Origin: Glebionis coronaria | Lineage: Eukaryota > Streptophyta > Magnoliopsida > Asterales > Asteraceae | DNA length: 64,000 nt | Assembly: GCA_025667525.1 (NCBI GenBank) | Contig: CM046882.1 | Location: 529,010,618-529,074,617 of the forward strand | Direction: 5' to 3' | Shown: positions 1 through 9,992 of the stretch, in pieces | Numbering within the stretch: the stretch's first letter is position 1 | Layout: each line of letters opens with the position of its first letter | Made by a program: the position numbers and the translations under genes | Notes under the pieces: model-generated | The model's database searches: none | Seen by the model: the letters and a program-made list of their open reading frames with translations, nothing else | Told to the model about the DNA's origin: nothing

Positions 1-958
1 ATTCAGCCATCAACGTTCCTCGATCGATCAATACTATCCGATTTCTGAATCGCTGCCACCACCACCATTAGGATCCTCACAAACACCGCCGCATATATTG
101 ATAATTAGTGATGTTTTAGTTTGGGTGTTTTGGTTGATGTTTTTTTAGTTTCGGTGGCATTTTATGTTTTTGGTTTATTTTGTGAGGTGATTTAAGATGA
201 TTTAAATTTTCTTCATAACCACAACCCCACAACCTTCACCACTTCCTCACTCGCCGAGATCATGGGTTCAAGAACATAAAACATAAATAAAGACTTGGTT
301 TTCAAGATCTAGGTTTCGTTCAAAGATACACAAAACTAAACCTACCCCAAACCTTGGTTTTCAAGATCTTTGTTCCAAATCTACGAATCTACCATGTAAT
401 CGTGCTTATGTAGGTGTGTTTTAGTTTTCGTGTGGGGTTGACAAGACCAAGAAAAACAAGAACAAGAAAGATGAGGTTGTTGGCTTTGTATGAAAAAAAA
501 TTAAGCGGCTATGTCATTATGTGTTATGTGTGGTGAAGTGTATTAGGGTTATGAGATGAGATAAATTAGGGATTGTTAAAATATATCCTAATGGTCGCAC
601 AATGGACTCGGGTATAGCTGTTACTTCTAAACTTGTATTGATTTTTTTTCTTTTTTAATGTTGTAAACACATTATTAGTATATCGTTTGCTTTAATGATT
701 TATTATTTAATTAAGTGTCAATAATTGGTTGGTAAATGCATGCGAGTTAAAAGTGTTTTGGATTGTGATCTTTTTTTGGTACAGTTGTATATGACAACTG
801 AATTATGAAAAAAAATAAGTTTAGATTAGTAAGTTGTTACATTTTTATTAATAGTAATCATATTTTGTACTACAACGCAATTGAAAACTTATGACCATGC
901 GCTTCTATAGATAGTTTCTTATTGCGTAAGTTACTCTAACTTAAAACTATCATCATTT
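1..958. other. AT-rich intergenic DNA, no gene seen
   Basis: I see no supported coding region, RNA gene or complete mobile element here. Only short homopolymer-rich stretches are visible and no long open frame. Confidence 0.6.
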
Positions 959-1021
959 GTGATATTACTTTCACGGAACACATATAAACGTAAAACATTA
1001 CACGCTGTGAATTTTAATTTT

Positions 1022-1054
1022 AGGGTACCCGCCGCCGCATTGCGCGGGTACCCT
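1022..1054. repeat. GC-rich perfect-arm hairpin
   Basis: The arms AGGGTACCCGC and GCGGGTACCCT are exact inverted complements around an 11-base GC-rich loop, inside otherwise AT-rich DNA. Similar ACCCG...CGGGT foldbacks are common debris of plant DNA transposons; the parent family is not identifiable here. Confidence 0.55.
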
Positions 1055-1057
1055 GCT

Positions 1058-1945
1058 ATCATATTTGATATGTTTTACACATCAGATATGACGTTTCATG
1101 TACTTGCTACATTTATATATGATATATGTTTTAGTTATTTATCACATAATGTTTTAGTGATTTATCATATACGATACTTGTAGTTTACATTTTTACGAGA
1201 TGCATCATATTTGATATGTTGTATACATCATATATTATGTTTCATAAATGATAATCTATGAAACCTTTTTTTAGTATCGTATATGATAATGCACTATCAT
1301 ATATGGCAGAATTCAAGTGTTACATGCATTATCATATATGATAATGCATTATCATATATGATACTAAAAAAAAGTAAATGATCGATTAACATTACATGCA
1401 TTATCATATATGGTATGCAAAAGTTACATCCGTAGGTGTTCGTCATTTTCATATTCAACCAAAAATTATAATGATCGAGTAGCATTACAAAGTTAAATCA
1501 TTACATCATCATACGAAAATTACGAAATGATAAACAAGTCAAATTCCTAAAACAATGGATGTTGATCTCATGCATCAACTTTTTTGTTGCAACCTTGACG
1601 CTCGTCATTGTCGTTTACATACACATGATCTTGTTATTTCAGTCGAGAATCCGATGTTCCACTTCTTGTCCTTAAGATGATTTAGTTCTTTAAAATGCAT
1701 TGAAAACAGCTTTCACTATACAAATAAAAAGATTGTTTTTGGTTTCAACCAGATTATCAAATATGATATATAACAGAAGTTGAATTTCAACCAGATTATC
1801 ACATATGATATATTACAGAAGCTGAATTTCAACAAGATGATCAAATATGATAATATACACACAACTAACTTTTAATTACCTCCATATATCATATATGATA
1901 TATTTATCATATATGATGTATGGATGTATCATATTTGATACATCT
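1058..1945. repeat. Dispersed palindromic ATCATATATGAT repeats
   Basis: About a dozen near-perfect palindromes of the form ATCATATWTGAT occur at irregular spacing, for example around 1060, 1203, 1280, 1333, 1352, 1400, 1757, 1798, 1840, 1890, 1908 and 1930. Further copies lie near 3028-3055. They are not in a regular tandem array. They probably belong to one AT-rich element with internal repeats, but I cannot define its ends. Confidence 0.5.
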
Positions 1946-2349
1946 GTTCACGGTAGCCTACAGTTTTAGCACAACTCTCCTAATAAGTACTTCATATAAT
2001 ATTAAAACTTAAGATAAGTACTTCATATATTATTTCTTTACGCTTCTCACACCATAACTTGACGATTACTGATGAGCAATGTCTTCTTTTACACGTACGG
2101 ATTCCAAAAAATTACAAAATCCAGTATAGTGTTTGGTACCACCAAATTATCTCAATACTAGTCTTATGCAAAACGTTGATAATAGACAACGCCTAACCTA
2201 TCCACACTCCCCAGTCCCTACTTTTAGGATAACGCGGAGCCAATGGGGAGCTTATGCTCCGGATCATGTTGCAAAATATGATCATTTTACGGGGAGTCCT
2301 ATCCTCTGAAACTATAACACCGTAGAGGGTTATGGGGGAGTCCCCTACC
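1946..2349. other. Intergenic DNA, no gene seen
   Basis: No supported gene. A GC-richer patch at about 2200-2349 contains GGGGAGTCC-like words in both orientations and may be the end of an unrecognised transposon. Confidence 0.4.
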
Positions 2350-2608
2350 TAGAGGTGACAATTTGAAACCAATTGGTTAAACATGGGTCTAGTTAGACAA
2401 ATATCTACTAGAGGATGGTCTAGTTGGTTATTTAATATAAGGTGAAATTATAACATTTATACGACAAAAACCCATCTACACCTGAACCAACCCATCTAGA
2501 CCTAACCCATGTTTCTAGAAGACTCATCTAGACCTGAACCCATTTAAATCCAAACCCATCTAGACCCGTGACCAGAACCGACCTGACCCACCTATTTTTT
2601 CACCTCTA
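2350..2608. mobile_element. Short hAT-like MITE with GGGTCTAGATGGGT subterminal repeats
   Basis: It starts with TAGAGGTGACAATTTG and ends with TTTTTTCACCTCTA, matching the termini of the two large foldback elements at 3587-6229 and 49408-52168. The interior carries the same GGGTCTAG / CCCATCTAGACC words. No clean 8-bp target duplication was found (CCCCTACC against CGACCCTA), so the copy is old or the flanks are rearranged. It encodes nothing. Confidence 0.6.
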
Positions 2609-2762
2609 CGACCCTACCCCCTAGAATACGAGATGCTTCTAGGAAGACCTCCGGCAATGGCAAGTGCATCTGTGTATGTTAAGATGAATGCCATCCTAAC
2701 CGAGCTAAAAAATCTGGATACTGGTCAAACCTTCAATAATATGTATACCACAACTATTTCTA

Positions 2763-3012
2763 CTCCGTCCCAATTTATTAGTCCACTATTGACTTTTGAA
2801 GTCTTTTTACTAAACTTTGACCTTAAATTATTATTTTTATGTTATGTAATACTTGATAAAAATTATACCAAATGAAAATACATCTAAAACATAATCCATA
2901 CATATATTTTGCATCAAGCATTATATAACACAACAATATTAATTTAAAGTCAAAGTTGAATGAAAAAGATATTAAAAGTCAATATGGGACTAATAAATTG
3001 GGGCCGGTGGAG
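2763..3012. mobile_element. Stowaway MITE
   Basis: The termini CTCCGTCCCAATTTATTAG and its imperfect complement ending in GGTGGAG are the Stowaway (Tc1/mariner) type, flanked by TA on both sides (2761-2762 and 3013-3014). The inverted arms extend about 35 bases and include AGTCC and TTGACTTTT. It is about 250 bp and non-coding. Confidence 0.75.
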
Positions 3013-3177
3013 TATATAGCAGATCACATATATGATATATCCTAGTATCATATCAAACTACATATTCGCAACAAAACTAACGCAAACACTCAAGATTCAG
3101 ATTATATCTCATTCTCATGAACATATACTTAGTTACAAACATAATCCTACAACAACAATCAAAGACTATATAAATAT

Positions 3178-3570
3178 ATAAAAAGTATATGAAGAAAGTA
3201 TATATACGGTTGAAGGGTTGTGACAAGAATCAAAAGCATCAAGACATATACTGCAAATATCCTCATTATCATTATCATCAACATCAACATCAACTACTGG
3301 ATAAATGTTGATGATGATCGGATCAACAACTGTTGATGATGATGTCGACGTCATTGATGACGATGAAGAAGAATTCATGTTTTTAGGAAACACGGTAGAA
3401 GAAAATAAACAAGGGAATTTAATACTACGGCGAATAATAACATGGTTTTGAATAGTCAATAAAGTGTGTGAGTGTGGAGTTGGTCCGAATGTAACTACAA
3501 AGTCAAACATTTATGTCGGATCACAACCGGATCAATGTGTTTGTGTTTGTTAACTTTTGGTTAGGTTCGG
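3178..3570. repeat. Duplicated RING-gene fragment, copy 1
   Basis: This stretch matches 53032-53420 in the same orientation. The match covers the start of an intron, exon 1 and the upstream flank. Similarity ends abruptly on the intron side just beyond a shared TATACTTTTTATA-like stretch (read on the minus strand). Once the Gypsy-A nest is removed, the two copies would lie roughly 5 kb apart as direct repeats. Confidence 0.7.
3208..3378 (-). pseudogene. First exon of a RING-H2 E3 ubiquitin ligase, copy 1 (fragment)
   Basis: The likely start gives a 57-residue peptide with a Ser/Thr-rich N-terminus, an acidic Val/Asp/Asn stretch and then CSICLDAF followed by a PST tripeptide. CSICL-x-F...PST is how RHF1A/RHF2A-type RING-H2 ligases begin their RING domain, and that is the closest family I recognise. 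Directly after PST comes GTATAT, a plausible 5' splice site. The exons with the remaining RING cysteines and histidines are not found to the left on this strand. Only the first zinc-ligand pair is present, so this cannot encode a working ligase. The longer open frame starting at 3510 merely adds non-coding upstream sequence. Family assignment is inferred from a short motif. Confidence 0.6.
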
Positions 3571-3839
3571 TTATTGAATTTTTTTCTAAATTTCTTTTCA
3601 AATAATACCCATTGGTTAAATGTGGGTTAAGTTGGTTAAATATTTTAAGAGATGGGTCTAGTTGGGTCTCCCTTAATATCTTAGATGGGTCTAGATGGGT
3701 CAAACAAACTCCTTCTTAAAATTATAGATGGGTTTACTTGGGTCTTCTCATATGTATACATGGGTCTAGATGGGTCTCCCTTAATATTACTAATGGGTCT
3801 TAATTGGTCACCCAATAGGTATAGTAATATCAAAAGTGT

Positions 3840-4985
3840 TTATTCACACGTTTGTCAAATTTTCACACATTTGTCAGTTTTTTTCACCTTTTTTCGATTT
3901 TCTCACGATTTTGTTATTCTATCACGTTTTGCCAGTTTTTTCACGTTTTTCACCCTTTTCACGTTTTTTCACCTTTTTCACGGTTATGTATTTTTTCACA
4001 GTTTTTTCTGTTTTTCACGTTTTTATCAGTTTTTCACGGTAATGTCTGTTTTTTCACAGTTTGTCTATTTTTTTCACTTTTTTCACAGATTTGTCTATTT
4101 TTTCACAACTCTCTTTTTTAAATCTTCATTATTATTACGTTTTCATCAATATATTTTCCATTTTCATCAGTATTTTTACCTTTTCGTCAATAATTTTACG
4201 TTTTCATTAGTAATTTGACATATTCATCAGTAAATTTAAGTTTTCGTTAGTAATTTTACGTTTTCGTTAATAATTTTACGTTTCGTCAGTATTTTAACGT
4301 TTCGTCAGTATTTTTACGTGTTCGTCAGTATTTTTACGTTTTTGGTGGTAAATTTACGTTTTCATCATAATGTTTACATTTTCAACAGTATGTTTACGTT
4401 TTCAGCAGTAAATTTACGTTTTCGTCAGTATTTTTATGTTTTTGTCAGGAAATTAATGTTTTCGTCGGTATTTTTACGTTTTCGCCAGTAAATTTACGTT
4501 TTCATCAATATTTTTACGTATACGTCAGTAAATATACTTTTTCGGCAGTATTTTAGGTTTTCGTCAGTTAATTTACGTTTTCGCTAGTAAATTTACGTTT
4601 TCGCCAGTAAATTTACATTTTCATCAATAAATTTACGTTTCCGTCAGTAGTTTTACGTTTTCATCAGTAATTTGACGTTTTGATCAGTAATCTTACGTTT
4701 TCGTCAGTAAATTTACATTTTCATCACTATTTTTATGTTTTTGTCATTAAATTAATGTTTTCTTCAGTATTTTTACGTTTTTGTTAGTAAATTTACGTTT
4801 TCGTAAGTTAATTTACGTTTTTGTCAGTAGTTTTACGTTTTAATCAATAATTTAACGTATTCATCAGTAATTTAACGTTTTCCTCAGTAATTTTTTGTTT
4901 TCATCAGTAATTTCCCGTTTTTGTCAGTAAATTAACGTTTTCGTCAGAATTTTTACGTTTTCGTTAGAATTTTTACGTTTTTTTC
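3840..4985. repeat. 20-bp tandem satellite, left arm of foldback element 1
   Basis: From about 4130 the unit is close to TTTTCGTCAGTAAATTTACG, with TATTT often replacing TAAAT; more than 40 degenerate copies follow head to tail. The first 290 bases are a more degenerate T-rich precursor built from TTTTTCACG words. Chance open frames here encode Phe/Ser-rich peptides and are not genes. Confidence 0.85.
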
Positions 4986-4999
4986 AGTAATTAAATACG

Positions 5000-5960
5000 A
5001 ATGAACACGTTAATTTACTGACAAAACATAAACTAGTGACGAAAACGTAAAAATACTGACGAAAACGTAAATTTATTGACGAAAATGTAAAATTACTGAT
5101 GAAAACCTAAAATTACTGACGAAACGTCAAATTACTAATGAAAACGTAAAATTATTGATGAAAACCTTAAATTACTTACAAAAACGTAAAATTACAGACG
5201 TAAACGTAAAGTTACTGATGAAAACGTCAAATTACTAAAAAAACGTAAAATTACTTATGAAAACGTCAATTTACTAATGAAAACGTAAAACTACTGGCGA
5301 AAACGTAAATTTACTGACGAAAACGTAAATTTACAGGCGAAAATGTAAATTTACTGACGAAAATGTAAAAATACTGACAAAAACGTAAATTTACTGACGA
5401 AAACGTAAATTTACTGACGAAAACGTAAAAACACTGACGAAAACGTAAATTTACTGACGAAAACGTAAAGTTACTGATGAAAACTTCAATTTACTGGCGA
5501 AAACGTAAAACTACTGACTAAAACATGAATTTACTGACGAAAACGTAAATTTACTGACGAAAACGTAAATTTACTGACGAAAACGTAAAAATACTGAGGA
5601 AAATGTAAATTTACTGACGAAAACGTAAATTTACTAACGAAATTACTGACGAAAACGTCAAAATACTGATAAATCGTTAATTTACTGACGAAAACTTAAA
5701 AATACTGACGAAAACGTAAAATTACTCACGAAAACGTAAAATTACTGACGAAAACGTCAAATTATTGACGAAAACGTAAAACTACTGACTAAAACGTGAA
5801 GTTACTGACGAAAACGTAAATTTACTGACGAAAACGTAAAAATACTGACGAAACGTTAATTTACTGACGAAAACGTAAAAATACTGAGGAAAATATTAAT
5901 TTACTGACGAAAGCGTAAAAATACTGACGAAAACGTAAAAATACTAACGAAAGCGTAAAA
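5000..5960. repeat. 20-bp tandem satellite, right arm of foldback element 1 (inverted)
   Basis: The unit reads CGTAAATTTACTGACGAAAA, the reverse complement of the left-arm unit. About 45 or more copies are visible, with small deletions such as the one near 5640. The arms meet at about 4990-5010, so a transcript or single strand could fold into a hairpin with roughly 1-kb arms. Confidence 0.85.
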
Positions 5961-6262
5961 GAGCCGAAAAACGTGAAAAACTGGTGAAGACGTAAAAAAC
6001 TGACAAAAATGTGAAAAAAAATAAAGAAAGCGAATGATAATGTAAAAAACCCAAACTCCTCTCAGAAACCCATCTAAAACCCCAAAAAACCTATATCTTT
6101 TTAAAGACGTACCCATCTGTCCAAACTCATCTAAACCCAAACCCATCTTCCTATAGACCCAAACTCATCTAGACCCATGACCCATCTAGACCCATGACCC
6201 AACCCGACCCAACCATTTTGCTACCTCTAATCAGAATATTGTTTACTTGTAAATTGAATAAA

Positions 6263-6578
6263 GAGAGAATTGCCAAAATCATTCTTGTGGTTTGGTCAAA
6301 TTGCAAGTTTAGTCCGTCAAGTTTTAAAATTGCAAAAATTGTTCGTTTTACTTGGCCTAATTGCATGTTTGGTCTTTTTATGATCTTAAATGACTAATAC
6401 CTTCGTCTTCATTCTTTAGTTTTTTGTACAGACAAGAGTATTTTAGTAATTTCATGTTTTAAAAGGATCAAAAGAACAACCTAAAGTTTGCTACACAAAC
6501 GATTTTTGCAATTTCAAAACTTAACTGACCAAACGTGCAATTTGAACAAACCACAAGGACGATTTTTGCAATTCTCTC
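6263..6578. mobile_element. Mutator-like MITE with 9-bp target duplication
   Basis: The termini GAGAGAATTGC and GCAATTCTCTC are exact inverted repeats. Long imperfect arms continue inward (TTGTGGTTTGGTCAAATTG against CAATTTGAACAAACCACAA). The flanks carry a perfect 9-bp direct repeat TTGAATAAA at 6254-6262 and 6579-6587. Nine bases is the duplication size of Mutator-like transposons. It lies immediately right of foldback element 1 and encodes nothing. Confidence 0.8.
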
Positions 6579-6587
6579 TTGAATAAA

Positions 6588-7490
6588 TATGGTAATTTGA
6601 GATTTAGATCGGGTGAATTATGGAATTTATACTTTCTCTAAAAACCATTTTTTTATTATTTGTTTTTTTCATAAACCAATTTTTTAATTACTTTAGTTAA
6701 GCTATCGGGTTATGATTTAACCGATTATTTGATTTTATGACCGTCATTAATCAGTTTATGGTTCAACACGGTTTTATAGCATTGCTTATACTCATGTTAC
6801 TCTTTTTTTTCTTTTTTTCATTTAAGATTTTACATTATGTTCGTTAGTCTTACCATAACGAAAAAAGAAGATAGAAACGGATAATTTGTGTCTTTTAAAA
6901 AACATTTTAATGGGATGATTGGAAGTGTAAATTCAAAAAGTTTGAATAGAAATTTATCATACCAAAAATGAGAAAACAAAGAATAAATAAAAAAAAAGCT
7001 GAAATAACAGTGTCATGCGCAAGTACCAATTGAATGAAGGGAATATACGTGAATCCGTTAGTATTCTATCATTTCCTAATCACTCAAGAACAAAATATAT
7101 ATTACATTCTTTTTCAATTTTTATTAGTTTCATCAAAAGAATAAAAATTTATATATTTTTCTAATAACATTTCCGTTCATATTACCATTTCTTATGAGAA
7201 ATATGGTGAAGAGCACAAAGCTCTTCGTTTAGGTCTTATGGATGTCATCTCAACGTCACCTTATTTCAGCACGACATACAAAAATATTCCTTTACTCAAT
7301 ATATTTTTCTCTCCTCTTTATTGGGCCCCACCCACCTACTCATTTATTTTATTTTCCATTTTCCACAAAAGAAAATTTATTTCATTAAAATTAAAATTAC
7401 AAATACAAAAATAAAAATACAATACGATAATAAAAATACAATGCGAAATTAAAAAAATTACGAAAATTAAAAACAACTGACAAATAACTA
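6588..7490. other. AT-rich intergenic DNA, no gene seen
   Basis: No supported gene. A small perfect inverted repeat (GAAGAGC...GCTCTTC) lies at about 7208-7227. The region may be the 3' flank, or part of the element, belonging to the trihelix-like pseudogene to the right. Confidence 0.4.
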
Positions 7491-7539
7491 ATAGTAATTA
7501 TATTTTGCCTCTATTTGTTCTTGATCATTTCAGATCACT

Positions 7540-8440
7540 GTCGCCTTTGGTTTCAGCAAATCGATGGGATTAATCGTGAGAAACAACAACTCGTTTAGCT
7601 CCATTTACGACATTTCTTTTGCTTTCTTTGCCTCGTATGCCGATTTACCAGCTTAGATCTTCTGGCGTAATTCCTCATTTAAAACAACCTTCATAGACCA
7701 CGAACCACTTCCGCTGCCGCTCTCGGTTGTTTCCGATTTAGTTTCTTGGCGGGTCGGGTTTTACCGAGTGGTCGAGGACGAGCATCATGGCCGAAAACTT
7801 CCTTGTGATCATTCGAGTCGAAAGCGTCCGCTACGTCCCATTTTAGGTGTTTTCTGAGCACCTTCTAAGCGTGTTTGAAAACAAACTTTTCCCCCTAATA
7901 GCAAGTCGTATATTCGGCCTTCGTAGCATCCACCACATCACCGTTATTTTCACCATTTTTAAGAATTATTCCATTGTAAATAACGTTAATTGAACTTTTG
8001 TTGAATTCCTTAAGAATCCGCCCCCAAAAGCGCTTCTTGTTTCGATCATTCCCGTTATCACTGTTCTCCGACACCTCAACCTAGCACTCGCACAATAATT
8101 TTTCCTCGTCAAGTGTCCAACGTACGACACTTTGAGTCGGAGCTCCCAAGTCTTCGACTTAGATAGTGTCATCGTCCGCGTCTAAATCAACCATGGGGTG
8201 GATGATTTTTTCCGCTTTTTTTCCCTTATGATGAAATTCTTTTTATGGTTGTTGTTATGGTACTTTGAATTGTATTTTGGTGACTTGTTGACTTGGGAAA
8301 GCTTAGTATTGGTTTTTAATTTGGGTGTTTATTACCTTGTTGGTGTTGTTGAAAGATTTGTTTGGGTGTCATTTAGAACAAGTTATGAGCAAAATAAGGG
8401 TACGGGTATTGCGAAGAGGTTGAGTATTAGCAGGAGTTTG
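7540..8440 (-). pseudogene. Decayed trihelix/Myb-SANT-like gene of the PIF/Harbinger-associated or NAM-associated type
   Basis: Read leftwards on the minus strand, one frame gives a Gln/Asn/Ser-rich and Lys-rich leader, an acidic DLDADDD stretch, then RWTLDEEKLLCEC, the first helix of a Myb/SANT-like domain, and FWGRILKEFN, its later helix. About 50 residues on comes KVLRKHLKWD, followed by HDARPRPLGKTRPAKK. This order fits the large plant family often labelled NAM-associated or glutathione S-transferase T3-like, which includes the Myb-like partner proteins of PIF/Harbinger transposons. The frame is cut by at least five stops, several at positions where the family has tryptophan. Gypsy-A inserted at its 5' side, and the upstream part may resume after 52690. 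It is non-functional; the exact parent, transposon or host, is undecided. Confidence 0.6.
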
Positions 8441-8451
8441 GGAATTGAGAC

Positions 8452-9992
8452 TGTAAAACCCGAATTTTGAAAATGTGAAATTGTCATTTCATTTCATTTT
8501 GAAAATATAGTTTTCATTTCATTTCAGAAATTTTCATTTCATTTCATATGTTATAAATGTGAATTTTGAATTAATTAAGAAATATAAATAACTAAAACCT
8601 TATGCTAAATAATTTTGAAATTCGAAGGATTTTAACCTAAAATATTTTTTTCCTTAAATAGAAATCCGGATTTTAGGTGTGTTTTACACAAAAAAATATA
8701 TTTTATTTTTGAAAGTCTAGGTTATTTTAGGAATGAAGTGTGTGAAACACAAAATATCTTTTGATTTTAAGTATTTGGTTATATTAAGAAAGTGTGTAAA
8801 AACCTTTTAAACATGTTTCTTTTAAGCAAGGAAACATGCAAAAAACAAAAATTAATTCCCCTTAATATTTTTGAACTGTGAGTTTTTGTTTCATTCCATA
8901 TATCCTCTACTTTTTTTATTTTGAAGCTTTTCTCTAGTTTTCCTCCATTGAAAAATCTTGGAGCCTTCGATTTTTCTTGCATCTTCTTCCTCCTCCTTTT
9001 GTTTTTGGTGTGTTTGGGTGACGTATGGTGATTATCCCATCATCATAACCATCTTATTCATGTAGTTTTTAGTCTTTTAATTCCATGTGTCACCATAAAT
9101 CTCTTATTTTTTTATGTGTGTGTGATTAGGGTTTTTATATAAACCCTAAAAATATGTTTATGGTGGTAAAGGTTTTATAATAATATTTATAATGAATCTT
9201 TTTGTTAAAACAACCCTAAGGGGTCTCTAAAAAGTTTATTAATCATTATTAACATGATATAGAAACCCTGAGATGATTTCGTTGGGTAAAACATTTAATT
9301 AGTTAAGGATGTTTGGGCAGTCTGAAATTTAGGGTGAATTAAAAGATATGTAAAATGAGTTTCTCAATAGCTTTTAGAGTGATTCAAATGCCTAATATCA
9401 AGTATCTGGAATCTAGTTTTTGGACCTGGTCTCTTTTTATTTTTAAGAGGTGGGAAGTCAAGCTAACTTCTGTTATAAGATTAAGTGTCAAAATCAGATT
9501 TTCAGACTGAAAAAATATAAATTGTAGTATAAAAATTTTAAATCTTAAAATATGATGTTATTTATAAAACCACTTCAGGGAGATGTTGTTCATATGTTAG
9601 GACATCTCTTATTTTGTTTTTATGATTTATGGAGTTGTTTAAATTGGTCAAACATGTTAATGTTTTTTGTATGTTTCTACCAGGACTATTTTTGGGCTAG
9701 TCTTGGGTTTGTGGGTCATAGCATGGGTTAAATGATGAAATGGCTTAAACCCATTTACAGAGGCCTTTTAGACTCATATGAGAGTCTCCTTGATTTTTAT
9801 AAATAAATAAGGGAACTTAATGATTGGGTATTCATGTAGTAACACTTACCTTAAATACCGGCATAAAATCAGTATTAAGAAAACAATGGTTTTAAGTAGT
9901 GTCAACCACCTATGATTGGAGACTTTAGTAGTGTGAGTCTATATATGGTAAGTATTATATATGGAAACATGTTTTTTTAAATCCGGTGACGC
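8452..9992 (+). repeat. 5' LTR of Gypsy-A, left part
   Basis: This aligns along its length with 47458-48907. Shared landmarks are runs of TTTCATTTCATTT, AAACCCTAAAAATATG near 9141, and the end ATATGGAAAC...AATCCGGTGA. The 3' copy lacks about 80 bases present here around 8715-8795. The match stops at about 9992, where block E0 begins. Confidence 0.8.

Larger units (their letters stand above)
3587..6229. mobile_element. Large hAT-like foldback element 1 carrying 20-bp satellite arms
   Basis: The right end is TTTTGCTACCTCTA, the hAT-type terminus also seen at 2608 and 52168. Next to each end lie GGGTCTAGATGGGT repeats (left, about 3600-3810) or their complement CCCATCTAGACCC (right, about 6050-6210). 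The interior is almost wholly a 20-bp satellite in two opposed arms. The left terminus near 3587 is eroded and lacks a clear TAGAG start, and no 8-bp duplication matches the right flank ATCAGAAT. No transposase is present, so it is non-autonomous. Its sibling at 49408-52168 has clean ends and supports the assignment. Confidence 0.65.

Noticed and set aside
4130..5960. Regularly spaced 20-bp repeats that might suggest a CRISPR array
   Set aside because: The units are directly adjacent without unique spacers, in a plant genome, and the second half is the inverted complement of the first.
6194..6397. Overlapping 65- and 67-codon frames on opposite strands
   Set aside because: They span the right end of foldback element 1 and the arm of the Mutator-like MITE, so they are transposon-terminal sequence and not a gene.
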